Positions 52,062 to 62,352 of a stretch of DNA of 64,000 nucleotides are shown here, piece after piece (the first letter of the stretch is position 1; every line of letters starts with the position of its first letter). This stretch comes from Halorientalis sp. IM1011 (GTDB taxonomy: Archaea > Halobacteriota > Halobacteria > Halobacteriales > Haloarculaceae): contig NZ_CP019067.1 of NCBI RefSeq assembly GCF_001989615.1, positions 2,418,001 to 2,482,000 on the forward strand, written 5' to 3'. Below the pieces are notes generated by a model. The model did no database searches. It saw only the letters and a list, made by a program, of their open reading frames with translations, and was not told the origin of the DNA. The translations under genes and the position numbers were made by a program.

Positions 52062-52448
52062 ATGTTCGAACGGTTTTCGAGCGGGTACTACCTCGGCCGG
52101 CTCTACGTGACGCCGGGCGAGGGTGAGACCGCAGCCATCAGTCGTGAACAACACGAGCAGGTCAACGAGCAGCTCTACGCCGACGGCGAGGGCGTCGAGC
52201 GGCTCGACCGACCGCTGGTGATGAAAGTGGACGAGCGACACTTCCCCGTGACGGGCGCGGAGGGCGTCCCACAGGATACACTCGCCGTGCCTCAGTCGGT
52301 GCTCGACGACACGCGCGTCAGCAATCCTCCGACGCTGCGGGAGGTCCTGCTGGCCAAGGCCGACCGGGCCGAGCAACTCCTGGCGATGGCTGCCGGGACA
52401 GTCGCCGTCGACGACCGCGACGACGTCCCGGGCGGCCCCGCAATTTAA
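52062..52448 (+). CDS. DUF5802 protein
   Basis: A 128-residue haloarchaeal protein: MFERFSSGYYLGRLYVTPGE followed by ISREQHEQVNEQLYADGEGV and PLVMKVDERHFPVTG. These segments match the DUF5802 family from memory; function unknown. An in-frame GTG at 52047 exists but the ATG at 52062 is the family start. It lies 25 bp before the peptidyl-tRNA hydrolase gene, which has its own ATTTAAGC box. Confidence 0.85.
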   Translation: MFERFSSGYYLGRLYVTPGEGETAAISREQHEQVNEQLYADGEGVERLDRPLVMKVDERHFPVTGAEGVPQDTLAVPQSVLDDTRVSNPPTLREVLLAKADRAEQLLAMAAGTVAVDDRDDVPGGPAI

Positions 52449-52473
52449 GCCCCCTCCACTGCCCTGTCCGGTG

Positions 52474-53361
52474 ATGCTCGACGAGCTGCTGGGGCGGGCC
52501 GACCTCAAAGACCGAATCGAGGAACTCGAAGAGGAGAAGCGCCACCTCGAACGACAGCTCGAAGCCGAACAGGAACGCCGCGCGGACGCCGCCAGCGACC
52601 GGCAGGAGGCCGAAGAGCGGGCCAACCGCCTCGAAGACCGGATCGCCGATCTCGAGGGGACAGTCGAGCGCCTCGAAGGCGAGGAGGGGTCGCTGGACTA
52701 CCGCCGCCGCGAACGGCTCCGGGGCGAGCGACTGGACGCCGTCCTGGACCGTCTCGAATCCGTCGAGACCGGTCCCGAGGGCGCGCTCACGTCCTACGTC
52801 GACGACGAGACGCCCGGCGCGGTGCGGGACGCCTTCGGCGAGCGGGCCACGCTGGTCGCCGAGGCCGCACCCTGCCTCGCTGTGACCGACGACGCGGGAC
52901 TCGTGAGTGCTGCCCTCTCCGTGCCCGCACCCCCGGACCCGTTCGCCGAGTGGGGCGAGGGCTTCCGGATCGACCGGTCGTGGTTCGAGCCCACCGGGGG
53001 GTTCACCCTCGCGCTGGTCCGGTCGGATCTGTTCGCCATGGGCGAGTACGACGGCCGCGAGCGGACCGCCTTCCACGGGTTCGACTCCGAACTGAAGAGC
53101 CAACACTCCAAGGGCGGATTCTCGCAAGCCCGGTTCGAGCGCCTGCGCGACGAACAGATCGACTCTCACGTCGACCGCTGTCTGGAGGCGCTCGACGAGC
53201 GGACGACCGACCCGCTGTACGTCGTCGGCGAACGCACAGTTTTGTCGGGGTTCTCCGAGGTTGCGGACGTGACCGCGACCGTCGACGCCACCGGTAACCC
53301 CGAACCGGCACTCGAGGACGCCTTCCGGGACTTCTGGACGGTCCGACTGCGGACTATCTGA
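52474..53361 (+). CDS. Vms1/Ankzf1-type peptidyl-tRNA hydrolase (VLRF1 domain)
   Basis: Releases nascent chains from tRNA on stalled ribosomes, related to eukaryotic Vms1 in ribosome quality control. The 295-residue protein has an N-terminal charged coiled coil (about residues 4-80, DRIEELEEEKRHLERQLEAE) and a release-factor-like VLRF1 domain (about 95-295) with the diagnostic QHSKGGFSQARFERLRDEQ (catalytic Gln within GGFSQ). No ankyrin repeats. ATG at 52474 is placed about 25-30 nt after an AATTTAAGC box (leaderless); the GTG at 52471 is ignored. The stop overlaps the convergent gene by 8 bp. Confidence 0.87.
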   Translation: MLDELLGRADLKDRIEELEEEKRHLERQLEAEQERRADAASDRQEAEERANRLEDRIADLEGTVERLEGEEGSLDYRRRERLRGERLDAVLDRLESVETGPEGALTSYVDDETPGAVRDAFGERATLVAEAAPCLAVTDDAGLVSAALSVPAPPDPFAEWGEGFRIDRSWFEPTGGFTLALVRSDLFAMGEYDGRERTAFHGFDSELKSQHSKGGFSQARFERLRDEQIDSHVDRCLEALDERTTDPLYVVGERTVLSGFSEVADVTATVDATGNPEPALEDAFRDFWTVRLRTI

Positions 53362-54394
53362 GCCGCGCCCCGACCAGTGTGGCGCTCGCGAGGACGATGG
53401 CGACGAGCGCGACGACCGGCGTGAACCCGGGACCGAGCGCGTTGCTCTCCGTGGTCGCCGCAGTCGTCGGTCCGGTCGTCGTCGACTCCGCCGTCGTTCC
53501 GGCCGCTCGCGTCGATTCATCGGGCGTATCGTCGCCCCTCTCGTCCGTCGATCCGTCGTTCGTCCCGTTCGGGGCGGCGGTGGCGTTCTCAGCGGCCGAC
53601 AGCGCTGTCTGCTCGACCGATTCGGGGAGGTCGGTGACCGTCAGCGCGACGGGGAGCGCACCCGTCCGGAGGACCCTGGACAGGCGTTCGGCGACGCTCA
53701 TGTTCTCGGCCGTCATGACGAACGAGGGATCGGCGGCGAACTCCCCTTCGTTCATCGTCTGGGCGAGGTCCGATCCCATCGACGCCGCGTACCGGACCTC
53801 CCCGTCGTCGACGGTGAACAGGCAGTACCCGCTCGCATTGTGGGGATCCCGGTCGGCGTCGGGCGGACAGCTTCCGATCCCGTCCTCGGTGAACCCGGTC
53901 TCCTGGAGTCGCTGGGAGTAGTTCCGGGCCGCGCCTTCCTCGATCGTAGCGGGAACCTGGGGCTGTCGGACACCCCCGCTCCCCGCGCGCGCCGGCCCGA
54001 CGTTCGTGAAGTCGTCGTTCGTCAGGAGCGTCTCCTCGCGGTAGACTGTCGATCCGTTCCCCTGAACGGGGTAGCGGGCGACGATCTCGATCCGGCCGCG
54101 GTCACGGAGAAGCGGAACGACCGTGTCTCGGTCCGCATCCGTGACGACGGCGACGTACCACGTCTCGTTCGCCGTCACCGTCTCGACGTGACCGTCGATC
54201 GCTGCCTCGTCCAGTCGCGCTTCGAGGACGGCGACCACGGTTTCGGCCGTCCCGTCGGAAACGTTGGTACCGATTTCGGCACCGACGACCGTCTCGTTGC
54301 CGTTCGCTTCCGTCTGTGCTCCGGCCGCTGGGGCGGCGAGGAGTGCGAGCGTGAACGCACTCGCCACCAGGAGGGCTGCTGTCGGGCGGCGCAT
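53354..54394 (-). CDS. SecD-periplasmic-domain-like protein with PGF-CTERM (paralogue 1)
   Basis: A 346-residue exported protein. Signal peptide MRRPTAALLVASAFTLALLA with alanine-rich cleavage (AAPAAGAQ). The mature region (about 30-260) carries repeated alpha/beta modules like the extracytosolic part of archaeal SecD: DRGRIEIVARYPVQGNGSTV, NDDFTNVGPARAG and the signature LRTGALPVALTVTDLPE. It lacks the six-helix SecD membrane domain. A Thr/Ser linker precedes GPGFTPVVALVAIV and a terminal RLR, a PGF-CTERM anchor. Adjacent paralogue at 54464-55783 has the same order. Overlaps the VLRF1 gene by 8 bp. Confidence 0.75.
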   Translation of the reverse strand: MRRPTAALLVASAFTLALLAAPAAGAQTEANGNETVVGAEIGTNVSDGTAETVVAVLEARLDEAAIDGHVETVTANETWYVAVVTDADRDTVVPLLRDRGRIEIVARYPVQGNGSTVYREETLLTNDDFTNVGPARAGSGGVRQPQVPATIEEGAARNYSQRLQETGFTEDGIGSCPPDADRDPHNASGYCLFTVDDGEVRYAASMGSDLAQTMNEGEFAADPSFVMTAENMSVAERLSRVLRTGALPVALTVTDLPESVEQTALSAAENATAAPNGTNDGSTDERGDDTPDESTRAAGTTAESTTTGPTTAATTESNALGPGFTPVVALVAIVLASATLVGARLR

Positions 54395-54463
54395 ACTCGA
54401 ACCTGATCCTGTACTAACACAAAAAACTACGGTGTCGCCGGGTACCGTTCGACCGGTCCGGCG

Positions 54464-55783
54464 TTAACTGCGCCGGGCGGCCAGCAGTACGGTGGTACCG
54501 AGGACGAGCGCGAGCAGGGCCGAAATCGGGGAAAAGCCCGGTCCAGTCGCGTCGGTGACCGCCACGACACCGTCGGAATCGGTGGTCGTAGCAGCGGTCG
54601 TGTTGTCGGCCGGTTCGTCGGTCGGCGTGTCGGCCGTCGCCTCCGTCGTGCTGTCGGTCGGTTCGTCGGTCGTCGGCGTCGTCGATTCGGGTGTGTCGTC
54701 CGGCGTCGAGTCGTCGGGCGTGGCGACCGGAATCTGGTTCGGATTCTCGGGGAGTTCGTCGCCCGACGAATTGGCGGCGCGCTCTAGCGCGGTCGTCCGG
54801 ACAGATTCGGGGAGGTCGGTCATCGACAGCGGCACGGGGTACGCGCCGGTCCGGAGCGTCATCGATAGCTGCTCGGCTTCGCTCACGGTCTCGGTGATGA
54901 GGAAGACGGAGGGGTCCTCCTCGTACTCCTGGAAGTTGATCGCCCAGGCCAGGCCCCCGCCCAGCGATCGCGAGGAGACGATGTCGCCGTTGAAGTAGGT
55001 GAAAATACAGTGCCCTTCGGCCGCGTCGGGATTCTGGGCTGCGTCGTCCGGACAGCCCGTGACGCCTTCGTCTGTGAAGCCGGCTTCCTTCACGATACCG
55101 GCGGCCTCACGGGCCGACTCGACCTCGAGGAACACCTCGACGGTCGGCCGGTCCGTGAAGGGGCGACTTGCTGCCGCTTCCCCGACCCGGATGAAGTCCT
55201 CGTTTTCGAGGATCTTCGTCTGGCGGTAGGTGGTTTCACTTCCCTCCGTGACCGGGTAGTGGGCGAACACTTCGACGCGCCCGCGGTTCCGGATCTGCTG
55301 GGTCACTGCCGCGCGGTCCGCGCCCACGACGGTGACGTACTGCGTGCCATCGGCGTTGATCGTCTCGACCTCGCCGCCGACTCCCGTCGCGGCGAGTCTG
55401 GCCCGCAGAACGTCGACGACGGCGTTGCGGGTCCGGTCGGTCACACCTTTCCGCACCACGTTCGGCGAGAACCCGGCGGCGGCGAGACCGTCCGCGACGC
55501 CGGCCGCCGAGAGGTCGTCACCGTACACCTCGATCGTGCTGTTCTCGGGTAACAACCGGACCTGGTCCGGTTCGAGACTGAGGTTCGCAGCCACCTCCTG
55601 TCGGATCGTCTCGTTGGCCCGATCCCCCTCGAAGTCGATTCCCGTCGCACTCCAGCCGTCGATTTCGGCCCCGACGACGGTCTGGTTCGTGTTCGTTTCT
55701 GTCTGTGCTCCCGCCGCTGGCGTCGCCAACACGGCCAGCGCGAGCGTTCCCCCCACCAAGAGAGCGATTGCGACTCGGCGCAT
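54464..55783 (-). CDS. SecD-periplasmic-domain-like protein with PGF-CTERM (paralogue 2)
   Basis: A 439-residue exported protein. Signal MRRVAIALLVGGTLALAVLA is followed by a first beta-alpha module absent from paralogue 1 (about 50-115, QVRLLPENSTIEVYGDDLSA). The SecD-like part includes IRNRGRVEVFAHYPVTEGSE, ILENEDFIRVGEAAA and the hallmark LRTGAYPVPLSMTDLPESV. A long Thr/Asp/Pro linker (about 345-405) leads to GPGFSPISALLALVLG and a basic end, a PGF-CTERM anchor. Without the transmembrane RND domain it cannot be a Sec subunit; probably a cell-surface protein of unknown role. Tandem with paralogue 1 (69-bp gap). Confidence 0.75.
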   Translation of the reverse strand: MRRVAIALLVGGTLALAVLATPAAGAQTETNTNQTVVGAEIDGWSATGIDFEGDRANETIRQEVAANLSLEPDQVRLLPENSTIEVYGDDLSAAGVADGLAAAGFSPNVVRKGVTDRTRNAVVDVLRARLAATGVGGEVETINADGTQYVTVVGADRAAVTQQIRNRGRVEVFAHYPVTEGSETTYRQTKILENEDFIRVGEAAASRPFTDRPTVEVFLEVESAREAAGIVKEAGFTDEGVTGCPDDAAQNPDAAEGHCIFTYFNGDIVSSRSLGGGLAWAINFQEYEEDPSVFLITETVSEAEQLSMTLRTGAYPVPLSMTDLPESVRTTALERAANSSGDELPENPNQIPVATPDDSTPDDTPESTTPTTDEPTDSTTEATADTPTDEPADNTTAATTTDSDGVVAVTDATGPGFSPISALLALVLGTTVLLAARRS

Positions 55784-55854
55784 ACCAACTGTGATGACAT
55801 ATCGATACAAAAAGATACAGGGTCGTTATCCCCTCGCCGGTCCACGGACCCGAT

Positions 55855-56868
55855 ATGAACGTCGCCGTTCTCGCTCACGAGCGGTTCCCCGACCGCGCCA
55901 AGACCGCCGTCGGCGTCCTCCGGTACGCCGACTACGACGTCACAGCCGTCCTCGACCGCGACCGCGCGGGCGAGCGCGTCGCCGATCACCTCCCGGCCGT
56001 ACAGGACGCCCCGATCGTCGCAGGGATCGACGACGTTCCCGACCCCGTCGACGCGCTGGTGATCGGGATCGCCCCCATCGGCGGTGGCTTCGACGAGTCC
56101 TGGCGGCCGGACGTGCGCGGCGCCATCGAACGCGGCTGTGACGTGCTCTCTGGCCTGCACTACTACCTCGCCGCCGACGAGGAGTTCGCTGCCCTCGCGG
56201 ACGACCACGGCGTCGACCTCCGTGACCTGCGCCGGCCACCCGAAGACCTCACGGTCGCCGAGGGACGGGCCCGCGAAGTCGACGCCGACGTGGTCGCGAC
56301 CGTTGGCACGGACTGCTCGACGGGGAAGATGACGACGAGCGTCGAACTCGTCGAAGCCGCTCGCCAGCGCGGGATCGACGCCGCCCTGATCCCGACGGGT
56401 CAGACCGGCGTCCTGATCGAGGACTGGGGGATCGTCGTCGACCGCGTCGCGAGCGACTTCGTCGCCGGGGCGATCGAGCGGATGGTCAGCGAGCGCGGCG
56501 ACGATCACGACCTGCTGGTCGTCGAAGGGCAGGGCTCGATCACCCACCCGGCCTACTCCGCCGTGACCTGCGGGATCCTCCACGGCGCGATGCCCGACGG
56601 ACTCGTCCTCTGTCACGAGGCCGGCCGCGAACGGATCCACGGCTACGAGTCCTTCGAGATACCGCCGGTCCCCGAAGTCGCCGGCCTCTACGAGGACCTC
56701 GCTGCGCCCGTCGCCGAGACCACCGTGGCCGCGGGATCGCTGAACACCCGCGGGCTGGACGACGCCGAGGCCAACCAGGCGGTCATCGAGTACGCGACGG
56801 CCATCGACGCGCCAGCGACCGACCCCGTCCGATTCGGTGCGGACGAACTGCTGGACGCCCTGCTCTGA
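55855..56868 (+). CDS. DUF1611 / DgcN-like protein
   Basis: A 337-residue protein of the DUF1611 family. The N-terminal half (1-125) is Rossmann-like (VVLTDRDRAG, GIAPIGGGFDESWRPDVRGA); the C-terminal half (125-337) contains a P-loop VATVGTDCSTGKMTTSVELV and VVEGQGSITHPAYSAVTCG. In bacteria the related DgcN works with the epimerase DgcA in D-glutamate catabolism through N-acetyl-glutamate. The adjacent gene here is an enolase-superfamily epimerase, 8 bp downstream, as expected for that pair. Whether the substrate is D-glutamate or a dipeptide is not shown by sequence. Confidence 0.85.
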   Translation: MNVAVLAHERFPDRAKTAVGVLRYADYDVTAVLDRDRAGERVADHLPAVQDAPIVAGIDDVPDPVDALVIGIAPIGGGFDESWRPDVRGAIERGCDVLSGLHYYLAADEEFAALADDHGVDLRDLRRPPEDLTVAEGRAREVDADVVATVGTDCSTGKMTTSVELVEAARQRGIDAALIPTGQTGVLIEDWGIVVDRVASDFVAGAIERMVSERGDDHDLLVVEGQGSITHPAYSAVTCGILHGAMPDGLVLCHEAGRERIHGYESFEIPPVPEVAGLYEDLAAPVAETTVAAGSLNTRGLDDAEANQAVIEYATAIDAPATDPVRFGADELLDALL

Positions 56869-56876
56869 CCACTACC

Positions 56877-57932
56877 ATGACCCTCACCACCGACTTCGAG
56901 TGGCACGACATCGAACTCGACACACCATTCGGCATCTCGCGGGGTACCACGACGGTCTCGGCGAACCTCGTCGTCCGGATCGAGGACGACGCGGGGAATC
57001 AGGGGGTCGGCGGCGCAGCCCCCGCGGACTACTTCAGCCCGTCCCGCGAGGAGATCACCGAGGCGCTGCCCGACCTGCTCTCGGCGGTCGCGGACTGCGA
57101 CCCGTCGAATCGCCAGCGCATCGCGACCCGACTTGCCCAGGTCGCAGCCGACATCGCCGGCGGCCCCGCCTCGCTCCCCGGAGCCCGCGCGGCGGTCGAC
57201 GTCGCGCTCGCGGACCTGGCAGCCAAGCGGGTCGATCTGCCACTCTACCGCCTCTTCGGACTCGACCCCGGTCGGTCGGTCACCTCCTCGTTCACGGTTG
57301 GGATCGACGACACCGACCGGATGGCCCAGCGTGCGGCCAGCGCGGCCGAGACCTACGAGATCCTGAAACTCAAACTCGGGACCGACCGGGACCGGGAGAT
57401 CGTCCGGGCCGTGCGCGACCGTGTCCCCGACGCGACGATCCGGGTGGACGCCAACGGCGCGTGGGACGCCGAGGAAGCCGTCGAGACGAGCCGATTTCTC
57501 GCCGACCACGACGTCGAGTTCGTCGAGCAACCCGTTCCCGCCGACGACCTCGACGGACTGGCCCGCGTCAGCGCGGAGGGGCCGCTCCCGGTCGCCGCCG
57601 ACGAGAGCTGTGTGGTCCCCGAAGACGTGCCCCGCGTCGCAGCGGCCGCCGACATCGCGGTCCTGAAACTCACGAAAAGCGGCGGGCTCTGGCCCGTGGT
57701 CGAGATGTGTCACGCCGCCCGCGCGTGCGGACTGGACGTGATGCTCGGCTGTATGACCGAGACGAACGCCTCCATCGCGGCCGCGGCCCACCTCACGCCA
57801 CTGGTCGACTACGCCGACCTCGATGGCTCGCTGTTGCTCGCGGATGATACCTTCGAAGGAATCGAAATGCCCGGCGGCCGAATCGACCTCTCGGGCGTGG
57901 AGCGAGCGGGGACGGGCGCGCGGGAGAAGTAA
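56877..57932 (+). CDS. Dipeptide/N-acyl amino acid epimerase (enolase superfamily, DgcA-like)
   Basis: A 351-residue member of the mandelate racemase/muconate cycloisomerase group. N-terminal capping domain (1-110) and TIM barrel with the catalytic set: the Lys pair in EILKLKLGTDRDREIV, metal ligands in VDANGAWDAEEAV, EQPVPADDLDGL and ADESCVVPEDV, and the C-terminal Lys in AVLKLTKSGGLWPVV. The KxK arrangement fits L-Ala-D/L-Glu-type epimerases and DgcA. It follows the DUF1611 gene with 8 bp between, so they form an operon. Confidence 0.88.
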   Translation: MTLTTDFEWHDIELDTPFGISRGTTTVSANLVVRIEDDAGNQGVGGAAPADYFSPSREEITEALPDLLSAVADCDPSNRQRIATRLAQVAADIAGGPASLPGARAAVDVALADLAAKRVDLPLYRLFGLDPGRSVTSSFTVGIDDTDRMAQRAASAAETYEILKLKLGTDRDREIVRAVRDRVPDATIRVDANGAWDAEEAVETSRFLADHDVEFVEQPVPADDLDGLARVSAEGPLPVAADESCVVPEDVPRVAAAADIAVLKLTKSGGLWPVVEMCHAARACGLDVMLGCMTETNASIAAAAHLTPLVDYADLDGSLLLADDTFEGIEMPGGRIDLSGVERAGTGAREK

Positions 57933-57944
57933 TCAGACTGCCGC

Positions 57945-59462
57945 TCAGAGCCAGTCGGCGAACGTCTCGTGTTTCCTGGACAGGCGGGCGTACTCCGACT
58001 GCACGGTCGCGAGCGCGTCTTCGAGGCTCGCGCCCGCGTCCAGTTCCGCGCGGGCGCGGTCGATCTTCCACTGGCTGGGCGTCGTTCGCGTCTCCCAGCG
58101 GGCTTCGAGCGGGTCGAGGTAGCGGTCGGCGGTGGCGTCGTCGACGCCCTGTTCTTCGAGGCCGCGGCGTGCGTACTCGAAGACCTCCGAAAAGATCGTC
58201 TCGCTATCGTTCGTGCGCTCGCCGTCTTCGGTGATCCAGGCCAGATCGGCGTCCAGCCCGTTCTCGACGGCCTCGTAGAAGCTCCGTTCGGCCGTATCGT
58301 GGTCGAGGTCACCGAGGGGGTGGTCCGCGGTGACCAGTCCCCGCAGGAGGCCGCCCACGAGACACTGGAAGCCGACGATGTCGCGGATCGATGGCTGGGT
58401 CGGGATCGGGCGGTACTCGATGCGGATGGAGCGTCGGCCACCGATCCCGTCGACGTGATCGCCGCCGATGACGCCCCGAAGCCACCGCCAGAAGGTCCCG
58501 CGCTTGTGGTCGAACTCCCAGATCTCGCCGGTGAACCCCTCCTCGGCTCCCTCGACCCACTCCGCGAGGAAGGGCGCGAGCAGCGGGTCCTCGACGACGT
58601 GATCGACGGCGTCCGCTGGACTTTCGAGGTCGTCGGGCACGCGACACTTCGGCGGGTCGGTGTGGTTGACCGACTGCTCGAAGGCCGCGATCCGCAGTTC
58701 GTGGTGGGTCTCGTCCAGCAGACGCTCGGGGTCGACGTCCTCGTCGTACAGATCGCCCGGGAGGAACGGGGAGTTGGTCGAAAGTGCCAGAACTGGACCG
58801 AGCGTCCGGATCCCGAGGTCGTGGTACCGCGGGAACTGCGAGGCGTCGGGGATCTGGACGTGAGGCTGGATCGACGTGGCCAGCGACTCGAACAGGATCG
58901 TCGGGAACTCGACGGTCGCGCCGGGGACGTCGAACTCGATGGCTCCGCCGGCCAGATCCAGGCAGTGGCGGTCGATCGCCCAGTAGCGCGGCACGGGCCG
59001 CATGTTCGACGGCAGTTCGGTCCCGTCGTGGTCGTCGGTGTCACCGAGGTAGTCGACGCTGCCCTCCGCCGGCGGCGTCGTCCACATCGCGTCGAGCACG
59101 AGGTCACAGCCGTGCTCGTCGGCGGCGGCCCGTGCCCGTTCCCACTGGGTTTCGAGCGCGCGGGCCTGGGCCTCGATCCCGTCGGTCGTGAACGGGTCCG
59201 GATCGGTGTTCAACTCCGCGTTGTGGAGGCCCAGCTCCTTGTTGCACTGCTCGAAGACACCCTCGGGAATGGTCGTGAGCCGGCCGTCGTCGTCGGCGGC
59301 GTACACCTCCAGTTCCAGCCCAAGTGCGAACCCGTCGGTGTCGAGCTCGCCCCCTGTCAGTGCGTCCCTGAGAAACGCCGCCTGCTCGTCGACGCGGTCC
59401 TCGAAGGCCTCCCGCGTCGCCGGAGCGAGTGACTCCCCCACCAGCGCGACCGGATCGGTCAT
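57945..59462 (-). CDS. GCS2-family carboxylate-amine ligase
   Basis: A 505-residue GCS2-type enzyme, ATP-grasp-like glutamate-cysteine ligase fold. Visible are FALGLELEVYAADDDGRLTT with the nucleotide/glutamate acidic residues, a THHELRIAAFEQSVN helix, GGRRSIRIEYRPIPTQPSIR (substrate Arg/Glu) and the closing IGFQCLVGGLLRGLV-type helix. Several haloarchaea carry it as a putative gamma-glutamylcysteine synthetase; other GCS2 proteins ligate different amino compounds. Position beside the glutamate-epimerase pair (convergent) supports a glutamyl-metabolite role. The C-terminal residues are charged coiled coil. Confidence 0.8.
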   Translation of the reverse strand: MTDPVALVGESLAPATREAFEDRVDEQAAFLRDALTGGELDTDGFALGLELEVYAADDDGRLTTIPEGVFEQCNKELGLHNAELNTDPDPFTTDGIEAQARALETQWERARAAADEHGCDLVLDAMWTTPPAEGSVDYLGDTDDHDGTELPSNMRPVPRYWAIDRHCLDLAGGAIEFDVPGATVEFPTILFESLATSIQPHVQIPDASQFPRYHDLGIRTLGPVLALSTNSPFLPGDLYDEDVDPERLLDETHHELRIAAFEQSVNHTDPPKCRVPDDLESPADAVDHVVEDPLLAPFLAEWVEGAEEGFTGEIWEFDHKRGTFWRWLRGVIGGDHVDGIGGRRSIRIEYRPIPTQPSIRDIVGFQCLVGGLLRGLVTADHPLGDLDHDTAERSFYEAVENGLDADLAWITEDGERTNDSETIFSEVFEYARRGLEEQGVDDATADRYLDPLEARWETRTTPSQWKIDRARAELDAGASLEDALATVQSEYARLSRKHETFADWL

Positions 59463-59529
59463 TGCCAGAGGTTCCCGAGGGCGACGGATTGAGTGTTGCG
59501 GATCGCTCCGCTCGGCACCCCGCTGGACT

Positions 59530-59572
59530 CGACCGGGCGTAGCGAACGCGTTCCGCCCGGTTTATTTAAAAC
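59530..59572. promoter_or_regulatory. Hairpin and AT-rich box between the GCS2 gene and minD
   Basis: CGGGCG and CGCCCG (about 59534-59559) enclose the perfect palindrome GAACGCGTTC; then GGTTTATTTAAAACAC follows. The AT box can serve as a TATA element on either strand; the closer TATA of minD is at 59591. Confidence 0.35.
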
Positions 59573-59590
59573 ACCCTCCAAAACCCGCGA

Positions 59591-59598
59591 TATTTATA
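59591..59598 (+). promoter_or_regulatory. TATA box of minD
   Basis: TATTTATA lies 29-36 nt before the ATG at 59627, giving a leaderless or nearly leaderless transcript. Confidence 0.6.
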
Positions 59599-59626
59599 TG
59601 GGTTCGTGGGGGCTCGTGAGTGACAC

Positions 59627-60349
59627 ATGGCTGGGGACGTGTACACGGTCGCGGGCGGCAAGGGTGGTGTGGGCAAGACGACCACGGCTGTAAACACGGC
59701 GATCGCACTGCAGGACGCGGGGCGTCGGACGGTCGTCGTGGACGCCGATCTGGGAATGACGAATCTGAGCGAACTGCTGGGTATCGACCACGAACCACGG
59801 CTGCACGACGTGCTCGCCGGCGAGGCGGAGATCGGGGACGCCATCGCCGAGGGCCCCGAGGGTGTGTCGGTGCTGGCCGGGCGGGGGACGCTGGAGTCGT
59901 TCGCGGAGGCCGATCCGTCGAACCTCCAGCCAGTCCTGCGCGCCCTCAAGCGCTCGTTCGAGGCGGTCATCGTCGATACCGGCGCGGGGCTCTCCCACGA
60001 GACGCTGGTGCCGGCTGGGATGTCCGACGGGATCGTCCTCGTAACGACGCCCGACGAGGTGTCGCTGACCGACGCCCGGAAGGTCGGCGAACTGGCCGAA
60101 CGCGTCGAGGGCCGGATCGTCGGTGCCGTCCTGACGAAGGTGCGCGACGACGTCGACGTGTCCGAGGTCGGCGAGGAACTGGGCCACGAGATCCTGGGCG
60201 TGGTGCCACAGGACGACGTGGCGACCGCAGACGAACCGCTCGTGATTACGTCGCCGGACAGCTACGCCGCACAGGCCTATCGCCGCCTCGGGACGAAACT
60301 CGCCGACCGGATCGACGACCCGACGATCGAACGGCCCGTCGAGTCCTGA
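59627..60349 (+). CDS. minD: MinD/ParA-family P-loop ATPase
   Basis: A 240-residue MinD-like ATPase. The deviant Walker A is [20 protein letters not shown] (signature Lys plus catalytic Lys), Switch [16 protein letters not shown] and Switch [17 protein letters not shown]; the C-terminal end is ERPVES, without a clear amphipathic membrane-targeting helix. In haloarchaea several MinD paralogues position motility and chemosensory machinery or other polar structures. A plain ParA-like regulator is also possible. It is followed by thrS 80 bp downstream on the same strand. Confidence 0.88.
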   Translation: MAGDVYTVAGGKGGVGKTTTAVNTAIALQDAGRRTVVVDADLGMTNLSELLGIDHEPRLHDVLAGEAEIGDAIAEGPEGVSVLAGRGTLESFAEADPSNLQPVLRALKRSFEAVIVDTGAGLSHETLVPAGMSDGIVLVTTPDEVSLTDARKVGELAERVEGRIVGAVLTKVRDDVDVSEVGEELGHEILGVVPQDDVATADEPLVITSPDSYAAQAYRRLGTKLADRIDDPTIERPVES

Positions 60350-60429
60350 TCGGCTGGGGCGGGTCCGCGAACCGAACTGGTCGCCCGGTTCTCAATACAC
60401 TTATCCCGCGGTGCCGACTTGGCACGGGT

Positions 60430-62348
<1,919 letters not shown>

Positions 62349-62352
<4 letters not shown>

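Noticed and set aside
54464-55783. Annotation as a Sec translocase subunit SecD
   Set aside because: The six-helix membrane domain and its motifs are missing; only the outer-domain modules resemble SecD.
59620-60429. Long N-terminal extension of threonyl-tRNA synthetase
   Set aside because: The frame is open but reads as Arg/Gly-rich sequence over the minD gene; the real start [11 protein letters not shown] with a TGS domain is at 60430.
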